Source: PFJX01 sp963713085 | Lineage (GTDB): Bacteria > Pseudomonadota > Gammaproteobacteria > Burkholderiales > Thiobacillaceae | DNA length: 64,000 bases | Assembly (NCBI GenBank): GCA_963713085.1 | Contig: CAVQKQ010000010.1 | Span: 1-64,000 of the forward strand | Reading direction: 5' to 3' | In this document: positions 7,127 to 14,092 of the stretch, one piece after another | How the letters are laid out: every line of letters begins with the position of its first letter | How positions within the stretch are numbered: the stretch's first letter is position 1 | Program-made: the position numbers and the translations under genes | The notes under the pieces: model-generated | The model's database searches: none | Seen by the model: the letters and a program-made list of their open reading frames with translations, nothing else | What the model was told of the DNA's origin: nothing

Positions 7127-7192
7127 GCCCAACACGCGGCTCAACCGGACGCGCTTCAGTCGGCTTCGCCTCCTTTCGCGCGTCGGTTAGCC
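7127..7192 (+). other. Integron attC site 8
   Basis: The left box is GCCCAAC (7127-7133) and the right box GTTAGCC (7186-7192). The inner arms include CGGCTCAACCGGACGCG and CGCGCGTCG, with a TCAGTCGGCTTCGCC loop. Confidence 0.75.
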
Positions 7193-7262
7193 ACAACTTT
7201 AGGGCGCGCATGTAACGGGCGTCAGGAATTGACAGCTCCCACTGAACACGGAAGGAACCAAA

Positions 7263-7454
7263 ATGATGAACTTCGGATACAGCGGCGTCTTGGGCCTCCT
7301 GATACTGATCGGAGACATCTGGGCAATTATCAATATTTTCCAAAGCTCTGCTTCGAACGAGAAGAAGCTGATTTGGATAATCGCAGTGGTGCTGCTGCCT
7401 GTGCTGGGCTTGATCCTCTGGTTCTTCCTTGGACCGCGTAATCGCGGGGCGTAG
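7263..7454 (+). CDS. Small PLDc_N-type membrane protein
   Basis: 63 residues with two membrane helices (about 8-26 and 37-55) joined by the short polar loop SSASNEKKLIW, ending FFLGPRNRG. This is the pattern of the phospholipase-D-nuclease N-terminal membrane domain found alone in many small proteins. GGAAGGAACC precedes ATG 7263. Its function is not known. It is the last gene followed by a recognisable, though degraded, attC. Confidence 0.75.
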   Translation: MMNFGYSGVLGLLILIGDIWAIINIFQSSASNEKKLIWIIAVVLLPVLGLILWFFLGPRNRGA

Positions 7455-7537
7455 CGTGACAAGTTGCACTTGGCTGCAAGGCGTCCTGCCGGGAGCCGCG
7501 AGTGAGTCTGTACTGGAAAACGAGCATGCCACCGCGC

Positions 7538-7608
7538 GCCCCAACCTGGCTCAAGCCGACCCGCTCCGTCCTGCGGCCTCCGCTGGCGGCTTACCTCAAA
7601 CGTCAAGC
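7538..7608 (+). other. Degenerate attC-like site 9, last of the array
   Basis: GCCCCAAC (7538-7545), then GGCTCAAGCCGAC, and CGGCTTACCTCAAAC ending in GTCAAGC (7602-7608), where the crossover GTT has become GTC. The arms still pair. This site would recombine poorly and may mark the fixed end of the array. Confidence 0.5.
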
Positions 7609-7678
7609 GGGAAGGAACGTCCTGTCATCGTCGTAAATGCGTTCGTTTGTCTAATCATTGCGATGGGAGACATATCTG

Positions 7679-7960
7679 ATGACAACACTGATTATTTTTC
7701 ACGAAGTCGAAAATGGTCAGCGCCGGGCAACTGCCTGGAGAAAAGGGCCTGGAAGCCGACACGAAATGTTCGCCCGGATTGGTGTTGAAGCGAGGAACTT
7801 CAGGGATCCGCAGAATCCGAATTCGACGGGTCTGATTCTGGAGGTGCCGGATATGGAGCGGTTCCAGACTTTCATGGCATCCGACGAGGCCAGGAAGGCC
7901 ATGGGCGAGGACCGTCTGAAGGCCGAGACCATGCGGGTTCTAGGCGAGTTCACCCCGTGA
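7679..7960 (+). CDS. Small conserved protein, possible ABM/ferredoxin-like fold
   Basis: 93 residues from ATG 7679 with GGGAGA 9-14 bp upstream; an earlier in-frame ATG at 7658 has no ribosome site. The text TTLIIFHEVENGQ, MFARIGVEARNFRDPQNPNSTGLILEVPDMERFQTFM suggests a small alpha/beta barrel like antibiotic-biosynthesis monooxygenase-type or related proteins. The fold is a guess from pattern; no catalytic residues were identified. It is the first gene after the last attC-like site and on the same strand as the array. Confidence 0.6.
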   Translation: MTTLIIFHEVENGQRRATAWRKGPGSRHEMFARIGVEARNFRDPQNPNSTGLILEVPDMERFQTFMASDEARKAMGEDRLKAETMRVLGEFTP

Positions 7961-8094
7961 TTGCGGTAGAGGACGCAGTCCGGGTCGAACTCGAAGCCAT
8001 CGCCTGGCGCGATGGGCTGAAAGGCAAGTGACCGTGGCAGCCGTCGCCTTCTGATTCGGGAAGACAGCGGGCTGGCCCATCGACGGGGAATGTC

Positions 8095-8742
8095 ATGACG
8101 AAACTCCGAGTCCAAAGCTTTGCGATTTCCATAGATGGTTACGGCGCCGGGCCGGACCAGGATCTCCGGAATCCGCTCGGCGTCAGGGGGCCCGAGCTGA
8201 TGGAATGGTTCTTCCCCACCCGCGTGTGGCGTCGGATGCAAGGCCAGGACGGCGGCGAGACGGGCGTCGACAACGAGATGGCGGAGCAGGGCTTTGCCGG
8301 GATCGGCGCCTGGATTCTCGGGCGCAACATGTTCGGTCCCGTCCGGGGCCCGTGGCCGGATGAGGGCTGGAAGGGCTGGTGGGGCGACGAGCCGCCGTAT
8401 CACACGCCGGTCTTCGTGCTGACGCATCACCCGCGTGCACCGCTCAGGATGGCGGGCGGCACCGAGTTCCACTTCGTCACCGAAGGCATCCACGCCGCAC
8501 TGGAGCAGGCGACCGCCGTGGCGGGCGGCCGCGACGTCCGCCTCGGTGGCGGCGTCTCCACCATTCGGCAGTATCTGCGCGCGGCCCTGATCGACGAGCT
8601 GCATCTCGCCATCCGGCCTGTCCTGCTGGGGTCCGGTGAGCATCTGATGAACGGCATCGACCTGCATGCCCTGGGCTACGAATGCGCGAATTACGTGGCG
8701 GGGGAACGCGCGGCCCACGTCTTTCTGCGCAAGCGCGCGTGA
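8095..8742 (+). CDS. RibD C-terminal/dihydrofolate reductase-like protein
   Basis: 215 residues. The sequence starts LRVQSFAISIDGYGAGPDQ and contains ILGRNMFGPVRGPW and DVRLGGGVSTIRQYLRAALIDELHLAIRPVLLGSGEHL, the three hallmark blocks of the RibD_C (DHFR-fold) family. These proteins bind NADPH; RibD itself reduces a riboflavin precursor, but stand-alone family members like this one have mostly unknown substrates. It lies in a one-directional run of small accessory genes. Confidence 0.85.
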   Translation: MTKLRVQSFAISIDGYGAGPDQDLRNPLGVRGPELMEWFFPTRVWRRMQGQDGGETGVDNEMAEQGFAGIGAWILGRNMFGPVRGPWPDEGWKGWWGDEPPYHTPVFVLTHHPRAPLRMAGGTEFHFVTEGIHAALEQATAVAGGRDVRLGGGVSTIRQYLRAALIDELHLAIRPVLLGSGEHLMNGIDLHALGYECANYVAGERAAHVFLRKRA

Positions 8743-8830
8743 CCCGGCCGGCTCGCGTGGCGGGCTGCAATAATATGTACCGTGAACGCATTCTCCACGC
8801 GCCGGTCAATCCACCGAAAGGAGCACTGTC

Positions 8831-9193
8831 ATGATCAAGCTGCTGGCAAATCTTCCCGACCATGTCGTCGGCATCAGTGCCTCCGGGCAGGTCGATGCCA
8901 ACGACTATGAAACCGTCCTCATCCCGGCCATCGAGTCGGCCCTCGGGAAACACGGCCGGGTTCGAGTCCTCTATTTCTTGTCCCCCGAATTCACCGGCTT
9001 TACCTCGGGGGCGATGTGGGACGACCTGAAGCTGGGCCTCGGCCACATGAAGGCCTGGGAGCGGATCGCGGTGGTGACGGATGTCGGCTGGGTGGCGAAT
9101 GGGTTACGCATGTTCGGTTTCGCCATGCCGTGTCCGGTCAAGGTCTTCCCGACCAGCGCACTCGCCGAGGCGGAGGAGTGGATCGCGGCCTGA
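8831..9193 (+). CDS. SpoIIAA/STAS-like protein
   Basis: 120 residues matching the SpoIIAA-like family: MIKLLANLPDHVVGISASGQVDANDYETVLIPAIESAL, then RVLYFLSPEFTGFTSGAMWDDLKLG and ERIAVVTDVGWVANGLRMFG. The family has a STAS-type alpha/beta fold and is common in stress-related accessory loci; the partner is not known. AAAGGAGC lies just before ATG 8831. Confidence 0.85.
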   Translation: MIKLLANLPDHVVGISASGQVDANDYETVLIPAIESALGKHGRVRVLYFLSPEFTGFTSGAMWDDLKLGLGHMKAWERIAVVTDVGWVANGLRMFGFAMPCPVKVFPTSALAEAEEWIAA

Positions 9194-9277
9194 CACCGCG
9201 GACGACCGAATGCCGGGTCGAACCCGCGTGCGCCCCGGGGCCTGGCAAGTGGCTGCAATTCTTCGGAGGCAGGACGT

Positions 9278-9730
9278 ATGGATACAGCAAGCGAAATCTG
9301 GCCGAATGGAATCCCTTCAATTGGCCAGCAGGCACGCCGGTCAAGGCTAGTCACGGCGCGCGACATCGAACTGTTCACCGAGATCAGCGGCGACCGGAAT
9401 CCACTGCATTACGATGAGCAGGCCGCCCGGGAAACCCGCTTCGGCGGCATCGTGGTGCAAGGGGGGGTGACCAGCGCCATACTCAATGCGGTGGTCGCGG
9501 AGGATCTGCCCGGTCCCGGCACCGTGTTCCTGCAGGTCAACTGGACCTTCAAGGCGCCGGTCCGGCCCGGCGACACCATCACCGGCGAGGTCACGGTCAC
9601 CAAGGTGCGCGAGGACAAGCCGATCACGGAGCTGGAGACCCGCGTCTTGCTGGCCGACGGCACGGTCGTCCTGGACGGCACCGCCGTCTGCTACACGATG
9701 CCGCTTCGCGGAAACGGGGGCGCCGATTGA
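9278..9730 (+). CDS. MaoC-like (R)-specific enoyl hydratase-type protein
   Basis: 150 residues with one hot-dog domain. The hydratase-2 motif is intact: DIELFTEISGDRNPLHYDEQAARETRFGGIVVQGGVTSAILNAV, with catalytic D (GDRNP) and H (LHYD). The remainder (FLQVNWTFKAPVRPGDTITGEVTVTKV) is typical of PhaJ/MaoC proteins that hydrate trans-2-enoyl-CoA. The substrate chain length is unknown. AGGAGG-like text is poor, but ATG 9278 fits the family start well. Confidence 0.85.
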   Translation: MDTASEIWPNGIPSIGQQARRSRLVTARDIELFTEISGDRNPLHYDEQAARETRFGGIVVQGGVTSAILNAVVAEDLPGPGTVFLQVNWTFKAPVRPGDTITGEVTVTKVREDKPITELETRVLLADGTVVLDGTAVCYTMPLRGNGGAD

Positions 9731-9900
9731 ACCGGCTGGCAAACGATTTTGGCTTGCGAATGGACGCTTGGCTGATGCAGTGGGTTGGAAAATCATGGGC
9801 CTGACCAGATCCATTGCCCGCGAACTCGGCGGATCAATGGAACGGAAGTCCTCCACCCTGTGGCCTCCGTGGGCTGCTCAGGGCGAAAGCGAATTCGCGG

Positions 9901-10113
9901 ATGGCTGATTTGAGTACCGCGTCGCTGCTATGGGGCTTGCTGTTCGGCTCGATCGGGCTGGGCTATTTCATCTACGGCAAGAGACAGATGGCGGTTGTTC
10001 CGCTGGTCTGCGGCCTCGCCCTGATGGTGTTTCCGTATTTCGTCTCCAGCACCGTCCTGCTGGTCGCGATCGGTCTCGCGCTCATGGCCATTCCGTACTT
10101 CGTCAGGATGTGA
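9901..10113 (+). CDS. Small two- to three-helix membrane protein
   Basis: 70 residues from ATG 9901. Hydrophobic segments are LLWGLLFGSIGLGYFIYG, VVPLVCGLALMVFPYFV and VLLVAIGLALMAIPYFV. The last two look like an internal duplication (LALM-PYFV twice). No family with known function was recognised. Confidence 0.65.
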   Translation: MADLSTASLLWGLLFGSIGLGYFIYGKRQMAVVPLVCGLALMVFPYFVSSTVLLVAIGLALMAIPYFVRM

Positions 10114-10369
10114 GAGAGGCGGAGCACGGGCCTGCTGCCGCATCGATGCTCAGGGCCAGTCGCGGCGCGACTCACCATGCCGGGCGGCAACCAGGTTCAT
10201 TCCTCGGGCTATGAATCCGATCCGGGCAGCTAAGCTGTAAGTACCTGCGGTTTGCGGCAAATTCGATATCCCCGCGCGAGGTGTCATCAGCGCGATCCGG
10301 CCCGTGGTCCAAACCGTGGGCGACCGACGCCGCAAGGTCATGCCACGCAATCCATGGAAGGAGAGACCG

Positions 10370-11098
10370 ATGAGTGTTACCAATGAGCAGTCCGGAACCA
10401 ATGTGAACGAGGTGGCCGAGGGGATCTACCGCATCAGCACGCCGGTCATGATCGAGGGTGCGGGCGGGTTCTCGTTCAACCAATACCTCATCGTCGACGA
10501 CGAACCCTTGCTGTTCCATACCGGCCCGCGAAGGATGTTTCAGTTGGTGCGCGAGGCGGTGGCGAGCATCCTGCCGGTCGAGAGGCTGCGCTACATCGCG
10601 TTTTCCCATGTGGAAGCCGACGAATGCGGCTCGCTCAACGATTGGCTTGCCGCCGCACCGCAGTCCGTCCCGCTGTGCGGCATGATCGCCGCCCTGGTGT
10701 CGGTGGGCGACCTCGCCGACCGCGCGCCCCGCGCCCTGGCCGACGGTGAACTGCTTACCCTGGGCAGGCATGCCGTGCGCTGGTTCGATACGCCCCATCT
10801 GCCCCATGGCTGGGATTGCGGCTTCCTGGCGGACGAACTTACCTCGACGTTGCTGTGCGGCGACCTGTTCACCCAGGGAGGCGCCGATCTTCCGGCCGTC
10901 ACGGAATCGGACATCCTCGGGCCGAGCGAGGCTTTCCGCCAGGCGATGGACTATTTCTCGCACACGCAGAATGCACGCGCAATGCTCGAGCGGCTGGCCT
11001 CGACCAACCCGACCACCCTCGCCTGCATGCATGGCAGCGCATGGCGTGGCGACGGGGCAAGCCTGCTTCGCGGGCTGGCCGATGCGCTGTCGGCTTGA
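10370..11098 (+). CDS. ODP-type metallo-beta-lactamase-fold protein (stand-alone diiron domain)
   Basis: 242 residues from ATG 10370 (GGAGAG upstream). The block FNQYLIVDDEPLLFHTGP and FSHVEADECGSLNDWL carries the H-x-E-x-D iron ligands of flavodiiron-type ODP domains rather than HxHxDH. Later ligands fit HGWDCGFL, LLCGDLFTQGG and CMHGSAW. There is no flavodoxin domain, so electron supply must come from elsewhere. Such proteins may sense or reduce O2 or NO, or act as hydrolases. The 256-bp stretch upstream (10114-10369) shows no gene or clear site. Confidence 0.8.
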   Translation: MSVTNEQSGTNVNEVAEGIYRISTPVMIEGAGGFSFNQYLIVDDEPLLFHTGPRRMFQLVREAVASILPVERLRYIAFSHVEADECGSLNDWLAAAPQSVPLCGMIAALVSVGDLADRAPRALADGELLTLGRHAVRWFDTPHLPHGWDCGFLADELTSTLLCGDLFTQGGADLPAVTESDILGPSEAFRQAMDYFSHTQNARAMLERLASTNPTTLACMHGSAWRGDGASLLRGLADALSA

Positions 11099-11117
11099 TG
11101 GCCGGGGAGGATGCGGC

Positions 11118-11669
11118 ATGAGTCAAGCCGGTATCGGATTCATGATGTTGTGGCTTCTGGCCGGTCCGGCCGTTGCGATCGGGTCGGATATGAGTCCGGC
11201 CCACGGCGAGGTTGAAATGATTGTCTGGGAACACCAGAACTGGGAATCCGGTGGCGGGTACCGGCGGCTGACCCTCTGGCGCGATGGTCGTTCCGAAGTG
11301 GATGTGGCGCTCCAGGTCCGTTTCCCCGATGGCCGGACGAATCCACGGCCGAGACCCGGCTGGACGGTGGCGCGGGAAGGGCAGCATGTCGTATTCGTCC
11401 GCGCGAAGATCTACACGCCCGAGACGGCCCGCGCGAAGTTGCGGCAGGCGCTTGAAGCCGGCATTCAAAGGCTCGAAGCGTTTCGACCGGGCTACCACGA
11501 TGGCGGCGGGACACGGGTCGTGGTCCAGACTAACGGCCGGCAGAAGGAGACGGTAATCCCGATGTTCATGGATGGGGACAAAGCCGGCGCCAACTACGAA
11601 CGTTTTATGGCGGTATCGAAAACCCTGGACGGATTCGACACGAATGCCTATGAAGTGCCCGACCACTGA
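11118..11669 (+). CDS. Exported protein of unknown function
   Basis: 183 residues from ATG 11118, 19 bp after the metallo-hydrolase gene and preceded by GGGGAGG. A signal-like start (GFMMLWLLAGPAVA) is followed by a soluble region (MIVWEHQNWESGGGYRRLTLWRDGRSEVDVAL). No cysteines or metal motif stand out and no family was recognised. Probably cotranscribed with the gene before it. Confidence 0.65.
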   Translation: MSQAGIGFMMLWLLAGPAVAIGSDMSPAHGEVEMIVWEHQNWESGGGYRRLTLWRDGRSEVDVALQVRFPDGRTNPRPRPGWTVAREGQHVVFVRAKIYTPETARAKLRQALEAGIQRLEAFRPGYHDGGGTRVVVQTNGRQKETVIPMFMDGDKAGANYERFMAVSKTLDGFDTNAYEVPDH

Positions 11670-11818
11670 CCCACCCCAGCTTCATGCCGTTGGCATCCGC
11701 GGGCATGCGTTGAAGGTCATGGTCCATGCGCCCGTCGCGGCGCAGGGGTGTCGGAAGCGCGATCCCGAGATCAATGGCCGGGTGCGAAGCCGCGTGCCGG
11801 TGCACAGATGGCCGTGAA

Positions 11819-12256
11819 ATGAATGCGCGTGTTTCCTCAACCAGCCGGCGGGGCATGTCGCCCGGGCGGTTCGGTGTCACCTGGTGGCGCTGGTCCGCGC
11901 TTGTCGCGCTGGCGGTCAGCGGCATCGAAGCGATCTGTCTGGTCGTGGCCGCGTTGCAGTTCGGGCAGGCCGAGTTCGCCGGGGTTGCAGCGCCCTTCGT
12001 CGCATTCGCCTTGGTCGCGGCGTTGGCCGCCGACCCGCTCCTGATCCTGGTATGGCTCGTCCTTGCAAGGGATGTCGGTGCGTTGCGGGGCCATCGCGGA
12101 TGGCTGGTCTTGTTCGTCCTGATCCTTTGCATTCCCCTGCTCATGGCACCGAGGTCCTGGTACGAGGCCGCGGTCGCGGCGCCGGCCCTGCTCGGGTTCC
12201 TGCTTCCCCGCTTCATCATTCGCCGGTTGACGACCATCCCTGAACACGCGGAGTGA
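11819..12256 (+). CDS. Integral membrane protein, unknown function
   Basis: 145 residues from ATG 11819. About four membrane helices (WSALVALAVSGIEAICLVV, VAAPFVAFALVAALAA, LLILVWLVLA, WLVLFVLILCIPLLMA). No family was recognised. The next gene is also a small membrane protein and starts 20 bp later. Confidence 0.6.
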   Translation: MNARVSSTSRRGMSPGRFGVTWWRWSALVALAVSGIEAICLVVAALQFGQAEFAGVAAPFVAFALVAALAADPLLILVWLVLARDVGALRGHRGWLVLFVLILCIPLLMAPRSWYEAAVAAPALLGFLLPRFIIRRLTTIPEHAE

Positions 12257-12276
12257 CTCCCGGTGGAGCGAGGAAC

Positions 12277-12609
12277 ATGGACAGGATCAGCCGGACCTCT
12301 CTCAGCACGTTTATGGCCTTGACCAGCCTTCTGACCCTGCTTGCCGCCGTCCTGATCGCCGGGACGGCGTTGTTCTGCCACTGGGGTGTCAACGCGGGGT
12401 GGTTGGGTGCCCACGATGCGGGGGCGGCGCTCTCCCTCTCGCTGATCGGTGCGGTCGCCTTGGTTGTCGCGAGCTATGCGGCGCCGGTTCTGGTGATCGT
12501 CGATTTGGCACTGCTTATTCTCGATCGCAATTCGACCTTCCGCATCCTCGCCGCCGGCGCGGCATGCGCCGTGCCCGTGCTGGCGCTGACCTGGCTGGAG
12601 CGGATGTGA
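12277..12609 (+). CDS. Small membrane protein, unknown function
   Basis: 110 residues. ATG 12277 has GGAGCGAGG upstream and is preferred to GTG 12253. Three hydrophobic segments: LTSLLTLLAAVLIAGTALF, LSLSLIGAVALVVASYA and VLVIVDLALLIL. The size and pairing with the preceding gene suggest a two-component membrane unit, but no function can be assigned. Confidence 0.6.
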   Translation: MDRISRTSLSTFMALTSLLTLLAAVLIAGTALFCHWGVNAGWLGAHDAGAALSLSLIGAVALVVASYAAPVLVIVDLALLILDRNSTFRILAAGAACAVPVLALTWLERM

Positions 12610-12704
12610 GAGCTGGCGACGATTTTGCCTGGCAGAAGTTGCCTGTTTGACGGGGCGGAACCCGCTAACATCCATCCCCGGGCAATACCTCAAGGAGTAC
12701 TCGC

Positions 12705-13127
12705 ATGAAACCTCGAGTCACGCTCATCACGCTCTGCGTCGATGATCTGGAAAGATCGCTCAGGTTCTACCGCGACGGCCTCGGGCTGGGCACGCAGGGG
12801 ATCGTCGGCAAGGAATTCGAGCATGGCGCGGTCGCGTTCTTCGACCTGCAGGGGGCGCTCAAACTCGCGCTTTGGCCGCGCGGCAGCCTTGCCCATGATG
12901 CCGGGCTTGCCCAGGGCGGGCCGAGCGCCACCGAGTTCTGCCTTGGCCATAATGTCGCCACCAAGGCCGAGGTCGATGCGGTCATGGCGCAGGCCGGGAG
13001 CGCCGGGGCGGTGATCGTGAAGCCCGCACAGGACACCTTCTGGGGCGGCTATGCGGGCTACTTCCAGGACCCGGATCAGCATCTCTGGGAAGTCGCCTGG
13101 AACCCGCAATGGACTGTCGAAGAATGA
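12705..13127 (+). CDS. VOC/glyoxalase-superfamily protein
   Basis: 140 residues. LITLCVDDLERSLRFYRDGLGLG and GYFQDPDQHLWEVAWNPQW are the paired beta-alpha-beta-beta-beta modules of the vicinal-oxygen-chelate fold, and the terminal E is the usual metal ligand. The substrate is unknown; members include lyases, dioxygenases and drug-binding proteins. AAGGAG lies before ATG 12705. Confidence 0.85.
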   Translation: MKPRVTLITLCVDDLERSLRFYRDGLGLGTQGIVGKEFEHGAVAFFDLQGALKLALWPRGSLAHDAGLAQGGPSATEFCLGHNVATKAEVDAVMAQAGSAGAVIVKPAQDTFWGGYAGYFQDPDQHLWEVAWNPQWTVEE

Positions 13128-13188
13128 GTCTCCATGGCTCCGGAGCGGGCCGCAATTCACGCAATCCTTCGCGGCGTAACATCCGTCG

Positions 13189-13536
13189 ATGATCCGCTTG
13201 CCCCTTTCCCTGGCCGCCTGGCCGACTCCCGCCTTCAGGACGGTTTTCAAGGACGAGATCGAACACCTGGATGCCGGGCTGCTGCCCCTCCAGGAGGGAC
13301 TCTCCCAATCCAGCCATGCGAATCCGGACAAGCTGGGCGCGGTGCTCCTGGGGGTGGAGGAGACGCCGGAGCGCCTACGGGTGAAGGCCGGCATTTTCTT
13401 CACGGGGATCATCGCCGGCTGCAGTTGCGCGGACGATCCCACGCCGGTGGACGAGATCCAGGAGTACTGCGTGGTCCGCTTCGATATCGACCGGGCGACG
13501 GCGCAAGCGACGGTCACGCTGTTGCCGGGGGAGTGA
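13189..13536 (+). CDS. Conserved hypothetical protein
   Basis: 115 residues, FRTVFKDEIEHLDAGLLPLQEGLSQ... then FTGIIAGCSCADDPTPVDEIQEYCVVRFDID. The GCSCADDPTP block and its three cysteines look conserved-type, possibly a metal site. No signal peptide or membrane segment. Family not named. Confidence 0.65.
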   Translation: MIRLPLSLAAWPTPAFRTVFKDEIEHLDAGLLPLQEGLSQSSHANPDKLGAVLLGVEETPERLRVKAGIFFTGIIAGCSCADDPTPVDEIQEYCVVRFDIDRATAQATVTLLPGE

Positions 13537-13540
13537 TCCG

Positions 13541-14062
13541 ATGGGCGCCTGCTTCAAAGGTCCTTGTCCCCGCCGGCGTCGGACCCTTTCACGGTCATTC
13601 CGGTGGGGACATTGGAATCCGGGCAAAGGCCTGGCGGTACTGCTGATGCTTGCCGCGCTGGCTTCCTGCCGCGCCCTCGATACCGCGAACTGGGGCGAGT
13701 GTGGGGACGCGGACGGCGCGGGTTCGGCCGCGGACGCCTCCGCCGTGTTCGATTGGTCCGACTGGCCCGGCATGGTCGTGGCGGTCGATGGCGATCGCTG
13801 CGTCGCGGCAGGCGACAAGGGGTTCAAGTGGGCGCGATTGAAGCCGGGTCCGCATGTCGTTGTCTATAGCAATCATGTCCATGACTTCGGCCATGTCGCC
13901 GGGAAGGTCGAATTTCGGATGGAGGCCGGGCACCGCTATGTCCTGGGCTTCGCTACCTGCTTCTGGTGCATGCCGAGGCGCTACGCCCTCTGGGTGGACG
14001 ACGCCACCACCGGGCAAGTGGCATGGGGCCGGCGGCCGGATTGGCCCTGGTGGTACCTCTGA
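13541..14062 (+). CDS. Putative lipoprotein
   Basis: 173 residues. A basic start is followed by GLAVLLMLAALASC, a lipobox with Cys at about residue 43. The long N-terminal extension before it may mean the true start is further in. The rest (GMVVAVDGDRCVAAGDKGFKWARLKPGPHVVVYSNH..., then FRMEAGHRYVLGFATCFWCMPRRYALWVDD) looks like a small beta domain. It starts 4 bp after the previous stop, so the two are likely cotranscribed. Unknown function. Confidence 0.6.
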   Translation: MGACFKGPCPRRRRTLSRSFRWGHWNPGKGLAVLLMLAALASCRALDTANWGECGDADGAGSAADASAVFDWSDWPGMVVAVDGDRCVAAGDKGFKWARLKPGPHVVVYSNHVHDFGHVAGKVEFRMEAGHRYVLGFATCFWCMPRRYALWVDDATTGQVAWGRRPDWPWWYL

Positions 14063-14092
14063 ACGGCCTTGCGGCGCGGGCGCGTCTCTGCC

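Larger units (their letters stand above)
1..7608 (+). mobile_element. Integron gene-cassette array (part; integrase not in window)
   Basis: Short, mostly unrelated genes alternate with 58-93 bp imperfect palindromes that begin with an RYYYAAC-like box and end with a GTTRRRY-like box, the layout of attC sites. The clear sites are 1069-1135, 1907-1964, 2471-2542, 3443-3500, 4088-4180, 4922-4988/6241-6247 and 7127-7192; 6690-6752 and 7538-7608 are degraded. All face the same way, so attI and the intI gene would lie to the left of base 1. Stop codons of several genes fall within or next to the following attC box, as is usual in cassettes. Base composition is lower in GC and more variable than in the chromosome to the right. 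No integrase is visible, so an integrase-less attC cluster (CALIN) cannot be excluded. Confidence 0.85.

Noticed and set aside
7609..13540. Further attC sites between the small accessory genes
   Set aside because: The gaps were read for RYYYAAC...GTTRRRY pairs with inner palindromes; none was convincing.
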